From contig CAKQPT010000026.1 of NCBI GenBank assembly GCA_934270345.1, forward strand, positions 1 to 31,670: a DNA stretch of 31,670 nt, read 5' to 3'. Position numbers and translations under genes: made by a program. This stretch comes from an uncultured Oribacterium sp. (GTDB taxonomy: Bacteria > Bacillota > Clostridia > Lachnospirales > Lachnospiraceae). The notes below the pieces were generated by a model. The model saw nothing but the letters and a program-made list of their open reading frames with translations. It was not told the DNA's origin and did no database searches. Of this stretch, positions 23,125-31,660 are shown one piece after another; the first letter of the stretch is position 1, and every line of letters begins with the position of its first letter.

Positions 23125-24666
23125 GTGACCATCGTTATCGTTGTGGCAGTGGCCGTTGTGGTGGGCCTCATCATGTTCTTCGCTGGATCGAATAAGGCAA
23201 AGAGCGACTTCGAAAAGACGGTCGGCTCTGCTGAGAAGAAGTCCAGAGAAATCATCGATGATGCGATCAGAACAGCTGAGAATAAGAAGCGCGAAGCTCT
23301 TCTTGAAACGAAGGAAGAGGCATTAAAGGCGAAAAACGATCTCGATAAGGAGATCAAGGACCGTCGTAAGGAAGTATCCGATCTCGAGCATCGTATGCTG
23401 AAGAGAGAGGAAGCATCTGAGAAGAAGGCCGTTTCCCTGGATCAGAAGGAGCAGGAGCTCCGGATGCAGCAGGAGCGGATGCAGAAGAAGGAAGCCGAGA
23501 TCGATGAGCTGCATAATCAGAAGGTGACCGAGCTCGAGCGCGTGTCCGGTCTTACGAGAGATCAGGCGAAGTCAGAGCTTCTGAAGTCCCTCGAAGAGGA
23601 CACGAAGCACGACTATGCGAAGATGATTCGCGAGTATGACAACCAGGCGAAGGAAGAGGCGGAGAAGAATGCCCGCAACTATATCGTAGATGCGATTCAG
23701 CGTTGCGCAGCAGATCAGGTGACGGAGTCGACCGTTTCCGTCGTGCAGCTCCCGAATGATGATATGAAGGGACGCATCATCGGCCGTGAGGGCCGGAACA
23801 TCCGTACACTGGAGCAGCTGACCGGCGTCGAGCTGATCGTTGATGATACGCCGGAGGCGGTTGTTCTTTCCGGATTTGATCCGGTGCGCCGTGAGGTTGC
23901 TAGAATCGCCCTTGAGAAGCTGATCGTCGATGGACGTATCCATCCGGCGAGAATCGAAGAGGTCGTAGAGAAGGCACAGAAGGAAGTCGACGAAACCATC
24001 CGTGAGGAGGGTGACGCCGCTGTTCTCGAGGTCGGTGTACACGGTCTGAATCCGGAGCTGGTGAAGCTTCTGGGCCGTATGAAGTTCCGTACCTCCTATG
24101 GTCAGAATGCACTGCGTCACTCTGTTGAGGTCGCACAGATCGCAGGACTCCTCGCCGAGGAGCTCGGACTCGATGTTCGTATGGCGAAGAGAGCCGGCCT
24201 GCTGCATGATATCGGTAAGGCCATCGACCACGACATGGAAGGTACCCATGTTCAGCTCGGCGTCGACCTCTGCAAGAAGTATCATGAGCCGGAGGTGGTC
24301 ATCAACACCGTGGCATCACATCATGGCGGTACCGAGCCGACATCCCTGATTGCCTGCCTCGTCGCTGCAGCCGATGCGATTTCCGCAGCCCGTCCGGGTG
24401 CACGTCGTAAGTCTCTCGAGACCTACACGAACCGTCTGAAGGAGCTTGAGGACATCACGAACTCCTACAAGGGCGTAGAGAAGTCCTTCGCCGTTCAGGC
24501 CGGACGAGAAGTACGTATCATGGTTGTTCCGGATCAGGTATCCGACGATGATATGACGATCATGGCACACGACATCGCGAAGCAGATCCAGGATCAGATG
24601 CAGTATCCTGGCGTCATCAAGGTCAACGTGATCCGCGAATCCCGCGCCGTCGACTACGCGAAGTAA
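23125..24666 (+). CDS. rny: Ribonuclease Y
   Basis: RNase Y is the membrane-anchored endoribonuclease that starts mRNA decay in most Firmicutes. The 513 residues show an N-terminal membrane helix (about 2-20), a long charged coiled coil (about 25-190), a KH domain with [20 protein letters not shown] (from about residue 216), an HD domain with [14 protein letters not shown] and LLHDIGK (His361, Asp362), and a conserved C-terminal domain. The start is a GTG at 23125 with AAGGAGG 8 bases upstream, which places the membrane helix at the N-terminus as usual; an in-frame ATG at 22993 is rejected. It has its own promoter and terminator. Confidence 0.98.
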   Translation: MTIVIVVAVAVVVGLIMFFAGSNKAKSDFEKTVGSAEKKSREIIDDAIRTAENKKREALLETKEEALKAKNDLDKEIKDRRKEVSDLEHRMLKREEASEKKAVSLDQKEQELRMQQERMQKKEAEIDELHNQKVTELERVSGLTRDQAKSELLKSLEEDTKHDYAKMIREYDNQAKEEAEKNARNYIVDAIQRCAADQVTESTVSVVQLPNDDMKGRIIGREGRNIRTLEQLTGVELIVDDTPEAVVLSGFDPVRREVARIALEKLIVDGRIHPARIEEVVEKAQKEVDETIREEGDAAVLEVGVHGLNPELVKLLGRMKFRTSYGQNALRHSVEVAQIAGLLAEELGLDVRMAKRAGLLHDIGKAIDHDMEGTHVQLGVDLCKKYHEPEVVINTVASHHGGTEPTSLIACLVAAADAISAARPGARRKSLETYTNRLKELEDITNSYKGVEKSFAVQAGREVRIMVVPDQVSDDDMTIMAHDIAKQIQDQMQYPGVIKVNVIRESRAVDYAK

Positions 24667-24694
24667 ACAGAATAAATCATAACATGATGCAAAG

Positions 24695-24728
24695 AAATCC
24701 CTGCAGGCGATGTCCTGCAGGGATTTTT
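24695..24728 (+). terminator. Intrinsic terminator of rny
   Basis: AAATCCCTGCAGG (24695-24707) pairs perfectly with CCTGCAGGGATTT (24714-24726) around a 6-nt loop, followed by T residues. Confidence 0.93.
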
Positions 24729-24737
24729 ATATATTCG

Positions 24738-24851
24738 CAGCACTGCTGAAGTCTATGCGTGGTGCGGACGACAGTGCTGACGGATGCGTTTCCAGCCGGA
24801 AGTTTCTCCCTGAAATGAGGAGACCCCGGTGAAGCCGAAGCTCCACCGGGG
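24738..24851. other. Cluster of three stem-loops in the rny-ppaC gap
   Basis: In a gene-free 445-bp gap three inverted repeats follow one another: CAGCACTG/CAGTGCTG (24738-24745 and 24772-24779), TCTCC/GGAGA (about 24805-24823), and CCCCGGTG/CACCGGGG (24824-24831 and 24844-24851). On the minus strand the last becomes a 12-bp stem closed by a C(UUCG)G tetraloop, with one G-U pair. There is no ORF. It might be a small RNA or untranslated structure; no promoter for it is evident and I cannot match it to a known family. Confidence 0.4.
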
Positions 24852-24995
24852 CAATTATGAAAAATCTATCAATTGGAGAAAAATACCAACATTCATATCG
24901 TACAGAGGCGTTTCTTCATCTAACTTTCTGTACATTGTTAATATAGTATCGAAATGTGAATAAATTATGAACAAATGGTAAACGATTTTTGATTT

Positions 24996-25009
24996 CCGAA
25001 ATATTTCGG
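24996..25009. promoter_or_regulatory. Perfect 14-bp palindrome upstream of ppaC
   Basis: CCGAAATATTTCGG is fully self-complementary and lies about 40 bp upstream of the ppaC -35 element, a plausible operator position. I do not recognise the site. Another inverted repeat GTACAGA/TCTGTAC is at 24900-24933. The remaining bases from 24852 to 25049 are AT-rich without other visible signals. Confidence 0.45.
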
Positions 25010-25049
25010 CAGTTACGTGCCATGTCCCTTTTCAAGTACCTGCATTGAG

Positions 25050-25078
25050 TTGCCGTCGCATTTGTGGTAACGTATAAC
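25050..25078 (+). promoter_or_regulatory. Promoter of ppaC
   Basis: TTGCCG (25050-25055) and TATAAC (25073-25078) are 17 bp apart, 34 bp before the start codon. Confidence 0.55.
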
Positions 25079-25111
25079 AAGTAAAAATGGCTTTATCTGT
25101 GAGGAGAATAC

Positions 25112-26830
25112 ATGCCGAAAAATAAAACACTGATCCCACATAATACGGAGCGCGAGGTGCTGGTCACGGGCCATCGTAACCCGGATACCGATTCCATCTG
25201 CGCTGCGATCGCATACGCAAATCTGAAAAATAAAATCACCGGCAGCAGCAAGTGTATCCCTTGTCGCGCCGGCGAGCCGTCCCGTGAGACCGCCTTCGTT
25301 CTCGATTACTTCGAGGTGCCGGAGCCACGTCTGATCACCACCGTAAAAACCCAGGTTTCCGACATCGAGTACCGCCAGACCCCGGGTGTCAATAAAAACA
25401 TGTCCCTCAAGAAGGCATGGACCATGATGAACGAGGGCAATGTCGTCACCCTTCCGGTCGTCACGAAGCGGAACGCCCTCGAAGGCGTCATCACCATCGG
25501 CGATATCGCGAAGTCGTATTTCAATGTCTACGACTCGCAGATCATCTCGAAGGCACATACACAGTTTTCAAATATCCAGGAAACCCTGGAAGCGACCGTC
25601 GTCACCGGTGATGTCAAGCGCTTCTGCACCGAAGGAAAGGTGCTGATTGCGGCCGCAAACCCGGAGATGATGTCCTTCTATATCGAGAAGCACGACATCG
25701 TCATCCTCGGAAACCGTGCAGAGAATCAGCTCTCTGCGATGGATAACGGTGCCGACTGCATCATCATCTGTGAGGGTGCCGATGTTTCTCCGACCATCAA
25801 GTCCCTGGCCGAGCAGAACGGCATGATCATCATGGTCACCAGCTACGACGCCTATACCGCAGCCCGACTCATCAACCAGTCGATGCCGATCAACTACTTC
25901 ATGACGGAGGATAATCTCATCACCTTCACCGAGGACGACTTCGTGGATGATATCCATGACATCATGGCGAACAAGCGTCACCGTGATTTCCCGGTCCTCA
26001 GTAAGGATGGCACCTACCTCGGCATGATTTCCCGTCGAAATCTTCTCGGAAATCACGGCAAGCAGGTCATCCTCGTGGATCACAACGAAGCCGGACAGGC
26101 GGTCGAGGGTATCGAATCTGCCGATATCCTCGAGATCATCGATCACCATAAGATCGGCGCTGTGCAGACCATGTCCCCGGTATACTTCCGGAACCAGCCG
26201 CTCGGCTGCTGCTCGACGATCATCACGATGATGTACCGCGAGAACGGCGTGGAGATCGATCGTACGACGGCCGGTCTCCTGATGTCCGCAATCATCTCCG
26301 ACACCCTGCTCTTCCGTTCGCCGACCTGCACACCGAAGGACGAGAAAACGGCACGTGAGCTCGCCGAGATCGTCGGCGTCGATATCGAGAAGTACGCCTT
26401 CGATATGTTCTCCGCCGGCTCGAACCTGAAGGGAAAAACCATCAAGGAGATCTTCTACCAGGATTTCAAGCACTTCAAGGCCGGCAAGGTCGACTTCGGC
26501 GTCAGCCAGGTGACCTCCCTGAACAAGGAAGAACTTGAAAGCATGAAGGACGCGCTGGAGGATTTCGCCCTCGAAGCGATGAAGGTCGAGGGCATCGACA
26601 TGAGCTTCATCATGCTGACCAACATCCTCGAGCGAAGCACCGACCTCCTGGCCATCGGATCTGGCGCAGGTCCGCTCGTGAACAATGCCTTCGCCGTAGA
26701 ATCTGTGCGGAGACCTGCACGAAGCGAGGACGAGAAGGCAATCGATGCCTGGTCCGTCGAGCTTCCGGGCGTCGTTTCACGTAAGAAGCAGCTCGTGCCA
26801 CAGCTGACCCTTTTCGCAGAGCAGCTGTAA
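25112..26830 (+). CDS. ppaC: Family II (Mn-dependent) inorganic pyrophosphatase with regulatory CBS and DRTGG domains
   Basis: This cytosolic enzyme hydrolyses pyrophosphate to phosphate and so pulls biosynthetic reactions forward. The 572 residues, rather than the ~310 of plain family II enzymes, contain the DHH metal site GHRNPDTDS (residues 20-28), a first CBS motif (about 95-137), a DRTGG-like domain (about 150-260), a second CBS motif (about 263-315), then VDHNE (about 322-326), the IDHH motif (Asp344, His345, His346) and a DHHA2 domain ending with SRKKQ (556-560). CBS-PPases of this layout are controlled by adenine nucleotides and, with DRTGG, by diadenosine polyphosphates. GAGGAG precedes the ATG. 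Assignment is secure. Confidence 0.96.
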   Translation: MPKNKTLIPHNTEREVLVTGHRNPDTDSICAAIAYANLKNKITGSSKCIPCRAGEPSRETAFVLDYFEVPEPRLITTVKTQVSDIEYRQTPGVNKNMSLKKAWTMMNEGNVVTLPVVTKRNALEGVITIGDIAKSYFNVYDSQIISKAHTQFSNIQETLEATVVTGDVKRFCTEGKVLIAAANPEMMSFYIEKHDIVILGNRAENQLSAMDNGADCIIICEGADVSPTIKSLAEQNGMIIMVTSYDAYTAARLINQSMPINYFMTEDNLITFTEDDFVDDIHDIMANKRHRDFPVLSKDGTYLGMISRRNLLGNHGKQVILVDHNEAGQAVEGIESADILEIIDHHKIGAVQTMSPVYFRNQPLGCCSTIITMMYRENGVEIDRTTAGLLMSAIISDTLLFRSPTCTPKDEKTARELAEIVGVDIEKYAFDMFSAGSNLKGKTIKEIFYQDFKHFKAGKVDFGVSQVTSLNKEELESMKDALEDFALEAMKVEGIDMSFIMLTNILERSTDLLAIGSGAGPLVNNAFAVESVRRPARSEDEKAIDAWSVELPGVVSRKKQLVPQLTLFAEQL

Positions 26831-26842
26831 ACAGAAATGCGT

Positions 26843-26921
26843 GCAGGCTGGAGATTCAGTCCTGCCGAATATGCGGGAGGGCGGACTTCCGGCTCCGGCG
26901 ATCGGGAGCGGGCGTCCGCCC
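26843..26921 (+). other. Two hairpins between ppaC and the P-loop kinase gene
   Basis: GCAGG/CCTGC (26843-26847 and 26861-26865) is followed by GGGCGGAC (26879-26886) pairing with GTCCGCCC (26914-26921), which encloses an inner GCTCC/GGAGC stem. Only a short TT follows, so it is at best a weak terminator. It may instead separate ppaC from the downstream operon as an mRNA processing or stability element. Confidence 0.5.
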
Positions 26922-26955
26922 TTCAGGCGGTTTAAGAGAACAGAGAGGAGACAGT

Positions 26956-27471
26956 ATGAATATCACCATGATCGGAATGCCATCCAGCGGCAAGTCCACC
27001 GTCGGCGTACTGCTGGCGAAGCGACTGGGGATGAGCTTCGTGGATGTCGATATCGTCATCCAGGAAAAGACCGGAAAGCTGCTGAAGGAAATCATCGCCG
27101 AAAAAGGACAGCAGGGCTTCCTGCAGGTCGAAGGCGATATCGCAGCAGACCTCGACGTAGAGAACTCGGTCATCGCACCGGGCGGCTCCATCTGCTATGA
27201 GGACTGGGCGATGCAGCACTTAAAGTCCATTGGTAAGGTCGTCTACCTCGACATCAGCTACGATGAGATGGTACGCCGTATCGGCAACATCGTCGACCGT
27301 GGCGTCGCGATTCCGGATGGGTACACCCTGAAGGACCTTTATGATGAGCGCACCCGCCTCTATGAAAAGTATGCGGATATCCGCATCGATGAGCGGGGCA
27401 AGAGCCTGGGGCAGGTCGTGGATGAGCTTCGCAGGATCTTCACGACACAGTATAAGGAAGAACTGAATTAA
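26956..27471 (+). CDS. Shikimate-kinase-like P-loop kinase
   Basis: The 171-residue nucleoside-monophosphate-kinase-fold protein would convert shikimate to shikimate 3-phosphate if it is a true AroK. It has Walker A GMPSSGKST (7-15), the shikimate-binding Asp in VDVD (Asp32), GGS (76-78) where AroK has GGG, and a late DERTRLYEKYADI resembling the AroK segment before its C-terminal Arg. However, the usual FRxxE is FLQVE (55-59), so the shikimate-carboxylate Arg is missing. A clostridial subgroup with this change exists as far as I recall. GAGGAG precedes the ATG. It is separated by one base from the GTPase gene and surely co-transcribed. It may act on another small alcohol. Confidence 0.75.
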   Translation: MNITMIGMPSSGKSTVGVLLAKRLGMSFVDVDIVIQEKTGKLLKEIIAEKGQQGFLQVEGDIAADLDVENSVIAPGGSICYEDWAMQHLKSIGKVVYLDISYDEMVRRIGNIVDRGVAIPDGYTLKDLYDERTRLYEKYADIRIDERGKSLGQVVDELRRIFTTQYKEELN

Positions 27472-27472
27472 G

Positions 27473-30106
27473 ATGGCAGATAAGTATACGAAACGCCTGG
27501 TACTAGGCATCCTCGCACATGTAGATGCGGGGAAGACGACGCTGTCGGAGCGAATTCTCTATACTTCCGGGCGCATCCAGAAGCTGGGGCGTGTCGATAA
27601 GGGCGATGCCTACCTCGATACCGACCAGATGGAGAAGGAACGCGGCATCACCATCTTCTCGAAGATGGCGAGCTTTCAGCTTCAGGATATCGCGGTAACC
27701 CTCCTCGATACTCCGGGTCATGTGGATTTTTCCGCCGAGATGGAGAAGACCCTGTCCGTGATGGACTATGCGATCCTCGTGATCAATGGTGCCGATGGGG
27801 TACAGGGACACACCGAGACCTTATGGCGTCTGCTGGAACGCTACCATGTTCCGTGCTTCGTATTCGTCAATAAGATGGACCAGCCGGGGACGGAGAAGGC
27901 AGCCCTGATGGCGGACCTGGAAAAGCACTTCGGCATGTCTCTCGTCGATTTCAGTGAGGCCGGCCGTTATGCGATGTCCGACGCTCTGAAAGAAAATATC
28001 GCGATGTGCGACGAGCACTGTATGGAACGCTTCCTCGAAACCGGTGTCCTCGAGCCGAAGGATGTGCGGAATATGATCCTCGACCGGAAGCTCTTTCCGG
28101 TATTTTTCGGATCGGCGCTGAAGGGTGACGGTGTGGAGGCACTGCTCCAGGGCATGTACCAGCTGATCGAAATCCCGCTCTATCCGACGAGCTTCGGTGC
28201 CCGTGTGTTTAAGATCGGACGGGACGCACAGGGCCATCGCCTTTCTTATATGAAGATTACCGGCGGCGAGCTGAAGGTACGTACCGAGCTTCTGCCGGGG
28301 GAGAAGGTGCCGGAGCTTCGCTTCTACAGCGGTGTGAAGTATACCACCGCAGATACGGCGGAAGCCGGATCGGTCGTGGCGATCCCGGATCTTCCGGGCC
28401 TGAAAACCGGTGACAGCCTCGGCTGTGAGCCGGCGGGACGTGACCCGAGCCTGCGCCCGGTACTCGACTATCAGCTCATATCTGACGATGTGGATCCGCT
28501 GGAACTCTATCGGAAGCTGCAGTCGCTCGCGGATGAATTCCCGGAGCTGCACATCCGCTGGGACAGCACACAGAAAGAAATTCATATTCAGCTCATGGGA
28601 TCGGTCCAGACCGAGATCCTGAAGCGTATGGTGAAGGAGCGCTACGACATCGAGATCGATTTTTCAGCTGGTCGTATCCTGTATCAGGAAACGATCGCAG
28701 CGCCGGTCGAGGGTGTGGGCCATTTCGAGCCGCTCCGACACTATGCCGAGGTACATCTGCTGCTGGAGCCGCTTCCGCGCGGCAGCGGTCTTCAGTTCCG
28801 GACCGACTGTTCGACGGATGCACTGGCCATCAACTGGCAGCGTCTCGTGCTGACGCATCTCAAGGAACGGGAGCATATCGGGGTACTGACCGGCAGCCCG
28901 GTCACCGACATTCGCTTCACACTCGTGGCCGGACGGGCCAGCAACAAGCATACCGAGGGCGGCGATTTCCGTGAGGCGACCTACCGTGCGGTGCGCCAGG
29001 GCCTCCGAAAGGCGGAGAACATCCTGCTGGAGCCGTATTATGCCTTCACGCTGGAAATCCCGGGCGACTATGTCGGACGTGCGATGACCGACCTCTCGAA
29101 CATGAACGCCCATTTCGGCGCACCGGAGCTGAAGGGGGAACGGACCGTACTCGAGGGCACCGCGCCGGTCGTAGAGATGCGGAACTATCATCAGGAAGTG
29201 ATGGTCTACACGAAGGGCCTTGGGCGCCTGACCCTGCGCTTCAGCGGCTATGACCGCTGTCATAATCCGGAGGAGGTGATCCTGGACCGGGGCTATGATC
29301 CGGATCAGGATGTCCTGAATCCATGCGGCTCCGTCTTCTGCGCCCATGGCACCGGCTTCCTCGTGCCGTTTGACGAGGTGGAGAGCTACATGCATGTCGA
29401 GTCGCCGCTCGAGCTGGACGGCCCGGTGGAGAAGCGGGACTTCGAAGCGGATGCACTGCGCCTCGAGCGTATGCATGAGGGAAAGAAGGACGATGGCTAT
29501 AAGAACGGCGGTCATTACATCGCCGATCAGGAGCTTGAAGATATCTTCGTGCGTACCTACGGACCGATCAAAAATCGGGCGAAGGATATGAATATCGCGA
29601 GTGCCCGCACCATCCGTGCACGGGAAAAAGAAGAAAACCTCGCACAGAACCGTCGCGAGAAGAAGCCGCTGGTGAAGAAAAAGAACTACCTGCTCGTCGA
29701 TGGCTATAACATCGTGTTCGCCTGGGAGGAGCTGAAGGCACTGGCCGCGGTGAATCTCGATGCCGCGCGCGGGAAGCTCCTCGATATCCTCTCGAACTAT
29801 GCCGGCTACACCGGTGTCGAGCTGATCGTCGTCTTCGATGCCTACCGTGTGGCAGGGCACGTCGTGGAGCAGACGAAGTACCATAATATCTATGTGGTCT
29901 TTACGCGGGAAGCGATGACGGCCGACGAGTACATCGAGGAGGAGACCCACGAGCTCTCGAAGCAGTATAACGTGACCGTGGCGACCTCGGACAAGGTCGT
30001 GCAGGTCATCACCTGGGGAAGCGGTGCCGTACTGTGGTCTGCCCAGGATCTGCTGCGCGAGGTGCAGCGCTGTGAAGGAGAGATCCGAAAGGAGTGGCAT
30101 GTTTAA
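27473..30106 (+). CDS. TetM/EF-G-like translational GTPase fused to a C-terminal NYN (Rae1/YacP-like) nuclease domain
   Basis: The 877-residue protein begins with an EF-G-type GTPase: AHVDAGKT (15-22), RGIT (57-60), DTPGH (79-83), NKMD (133-136). Domains as in ribosomal protection proteins TetM/TetO follow, to about residue 660. A charged linker (about 660-735) leads to a NYN/PIN-like domain at 738-877 with YLLVDGYNIVFAWEELK, VELIVVFDAYRV, TADEYIEEE and VATSDKVVQ, which strongly resembles Bacillus Rae1 (YacP), a nuclease cutting mRNA in the ribosomal A site. The acidic residues expected for the active site (DGYN, FDA, ADE, TSD) are present. It is probably a ribosome rescue or mRNA-cleaving factor; a tetracycline resistance role is unproven. 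It starts one base after the kinase gene and overlaps the next gene by 8 bases. Confidence 0.88.
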   Translation: MADKYTKRLVLGILAHVDAGKTTLSERILYTSGRIQKLGRVDKGDAYLDTDQMEKERGITIFSKMASFQLQDIAVTLLDTPGHVDFSAEMEKTLSVMDYAILVINGADGVQGHTETLWRLLERYHVPCFVFVNKMDQPGTEKAALMADLEKHFGMSLVDFSEAGRYAMSDALKENIAMCDEHCMERFLETGVLEPKDVRNMILDRKLFPVFFGSALKGDGVEALLQGMYQLIEIPLYPTSFGARVFKIGRDAQGHRLSYMKITGGELKVRTELLPGEKVPELRFYSGVKYTTADTAEAGSVVAIPDLPGLKTGDSLGCEPAGRDPSLRPVLDYQLISDDVDPLELYRKLQSLADEFPELHIRWDSTQKEIHIQLMGSVQTEILKRMVKERYDIEIDFSAGRILYQETIAAPVEGVGHFEPLRHYAEVHLLLEPLPRGSGLQFRTDCSTDALAINWQRLVLTHLKEREHIGVLTGSPVTDIRFTLVAGRASNKHTEGGDFREATYRAVRQGLRKAENILLEPYYAFTLEIPGDYVGRAMTDLSNMNAHFGAPELKGERTVLEGTAPVVEMRNYHQEVMVYTKGLGRLTLRFSGYDRCHNPEEVILDRGYDPDQDVLNPCGSVFCAHGTGFLVPFDEVESYMHVESPLELDGPVEKRDFEADALRLERMHEGKKDDGYKNGGHYIADQELEDIFVRTYGPIKNRAKDMNIASARTIRAREKEENLAQNRREKKPLVKKKNYLLVDGYNIVFAWEELKALAAVNLDAARGKLLDILSNYAGYTGVELIVVFDAYRVAGHVVEQTKYHNIYVVFTREAMTADEYIEEETHELSKQYNVTVATSDKVVQVITWGSGAVLWSAQDLLREVQRCEGEIRKEWHV

Positions 30107-31604
30107 ACGTCAGTGGTGGCGTATGTCCATCGACCGGAAGGTGCAGAGCTTTGCGGCTGTGATCGTATTCATCATACTGGTCTCGGCCGGCTTTGCCATG
30201 TTCACGATGAACTATTCCCTCCGCGACTACGGTCAGCTCCTCGATGAGAATCGCGCCTGTCAGTCCTTTATGGAGGCGATGGAGGAAGAGGGCCATGCCT
30301 TCACCGGCTATGTTTCCGCCGGAACCGAAACGGCACGGGATACGCTGGAAAAAGCCATCCACCGCACAGAGCGTTCGATTGATGCGCTTCCGTTTAACTA
30401 TGAAGTCATCGGAGCGGAGCGCTATGCCCGAACCTGGAATATAAAAAACGCATATCAGCAGTATGCGGCGTTCCGTGATGAGATGCTGTCGGACAGCAGG
30501 AACCGGACCAGCTTTCTGAAGCGTCTCAATGAATACAATCAGCGGGAGGATTACCTCGAGCAGTATTCCCGCCGGCTCCTGCAGCTGACCGTAGAGGCAG
30601 GCTCGAGTGCGTATACCGAGAAGCTTCCGCTCTTCCGGGTGCTTCCATTCATTTTCATCAACTTTACCCTGATTATGCTCGTCATCGTCGTAGAGATGGG
30701 AAACATGATGAAGGAATCCATCGCGAAGCCGGTCCGGGAGCTCAGTCAGGAGGCGCAGCGCATCGCCCGTTCCGATTTTTCGGGTGAGGATATCCACGTA
30801 GAAAACCGGGACGATCTCGGTGAGCTCGTGTCAATCTTCAACGATATGAAGCATGCGATGGAAGAGAATATCCAGACCATACAGGAAAACCATCGGATGA
30901 CAGAGCTGCTGCAGCAGGAGAAGCTCGAGAACAGTGAGATGGAGAAGCGGCTTAATGCGAACCGCCTCGAGCTGCTGAAGAGCCAGATCAACCCGCATTT
31001 CCTCTTTAATACCCTGAATATGATCGGCTCTATGGCGGATCTCGAGGATGCACCGACGACGGAGAAGATGACGCAGTCGCTCGCACAGCTCTTCCGCTAT
31101 AATCTGAATACCCGCGAACAGATCGTTCCGATCGAGATGGAGCTTCGCATCGCTGAAAACTATATGTATCTTCAGAAGATGCGTTTCGGAAGCCGCATAC
31201 AGTATCAGGTGAATGCGCCGGAAGATATCAGTCAGATCCGCATTCCTTCCTTTACGATGCAGCCGCTGGTGGAAAATGCCATCGTGCATGGTCTGTCGAA
31301 GAAGGAACAGGGTGGTACGGTCTCGGTTACCGTGAGCGAGGATCCGATGACGCAGATCGTCACCCTCCTGATCGAGGACGACGGACTAGGCATCGCGGAA
31401 GAGCGGCTGTCTGCACTGAACGCCCGCATACATAACCCGGAGGAGAATAAGACCGCACGGATCGGCATCGGTCTCGGCAATATCTACCGTCGGATTCGTA
31501 CCCTCTATCCGGAGCACGGTGATCTCAGCATTGACGCAAAGGAAGGCGTCGGTACACGAATCGTCCTGACGATCCCGCAGGATCGGAAGCCGGATGGGGT
31601 CTGA
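30099..31604 (+). CDS. Membrane sensor histidine kinase, YesM/LytS (HPK7) type
   Basis: The 501-residue protein has membrane helices at about 17-37 and 181-202 enclosing a ~145-residue extracytoplasmic sensor region, a HAMP domain (AKPVRELSQEAQRIARSD and on, about 207-260), a coiled coil, the His_kinase motif SQINPHFLFNTLN with phosphoacceptor His300, and an ATPase domain with NAIVHGL, EDDGLGI and GIGLGNIYRRI. Such kinases usually signal to an AraC-type YesN or LytTR regulator encoded next door, but none follows before the terminator. GAAAGGAG precedes the ATG at 30099, which overlaps the end of the GTPase-nuclease gene, so the two are translationally coupled. The signal is unknown. Confidence 0.92.
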   Translation: MFKRQWWRMSIDRKVQSFAAVIVFIILVSAGFAMFTMNYSLRDYGQLLDENRACQSFMEAMEEEGHAFTGYVSAGTETARDTLEKAIHRTERSIDALPFNYEVIGAERYARTWNIKNAYQQYAAFRDEMLSDSRNRTSFLKRLNEYNQREDYLEQYSRRLLQLTVEAGSSAYTEKLPLFRVLPFIFINFTLIMLVIVVEMGNMMKESIAKPVRELSQEAQRIARSDFSGEDIHVENRDDLGELVSIFNDMKHAMEENIQTIQENHRMTELLQQEKLENSEMEKRLNANRLELLKSQINPHFLFNTLNMIGSMADLEDAPTTEKMTQSLAQLFRYNLNTREQIVPIEMELRIAENYMYLQKMRFGSRIQYQVNAPEDISQIRIPSFTMQPLVENAIVHGLSKKEQGGTVSVTVSEDPMTQIVTLLIEDDGLGIAEERLSALNARIHNPEENKTARIGIGLGNIYRRIRTLYPEHGDLSIDAKEGVGTRIVLTIPQDRKPDGV

Positions 31605-31629
31605 CCCCAATGTCGTCAACTTAACATTT

Positions 31630-31660
31630 AGACTCACGCGAAAGCGTGGGTCTTATTTTT
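31630..31660 (+). terminator. Intrinsic terminator ending the ppaC-side operon
   Basis: AGACTCACGC (31630-31639) pairs with GCGTGGGTCT (31644-31653), one T-G wobble, around a GAAA tetraloop, followed by TATTTTTT. A small palindrome TGGGGTC-T-GACCCCA lies over the histidine kinase stop codon. Confidence 0.92.

Noticed and set aside
28664..30100. 478-codon minus-strand frame opposite the GTPase-nuclease gene
   Set aside because: The plus-strand gene has complete motifs in both domains; the opposite frame shows none.
27473..30106. Annotation as a tetracycline resistance gene (tetM/tetO)
   Set aside because: The similarity is to the wider ribosomal-protection GTPase family. The C-terminal nuclease domain and the housekeeping-like context argue against acquired resistance, and there are no mobile elements near it.
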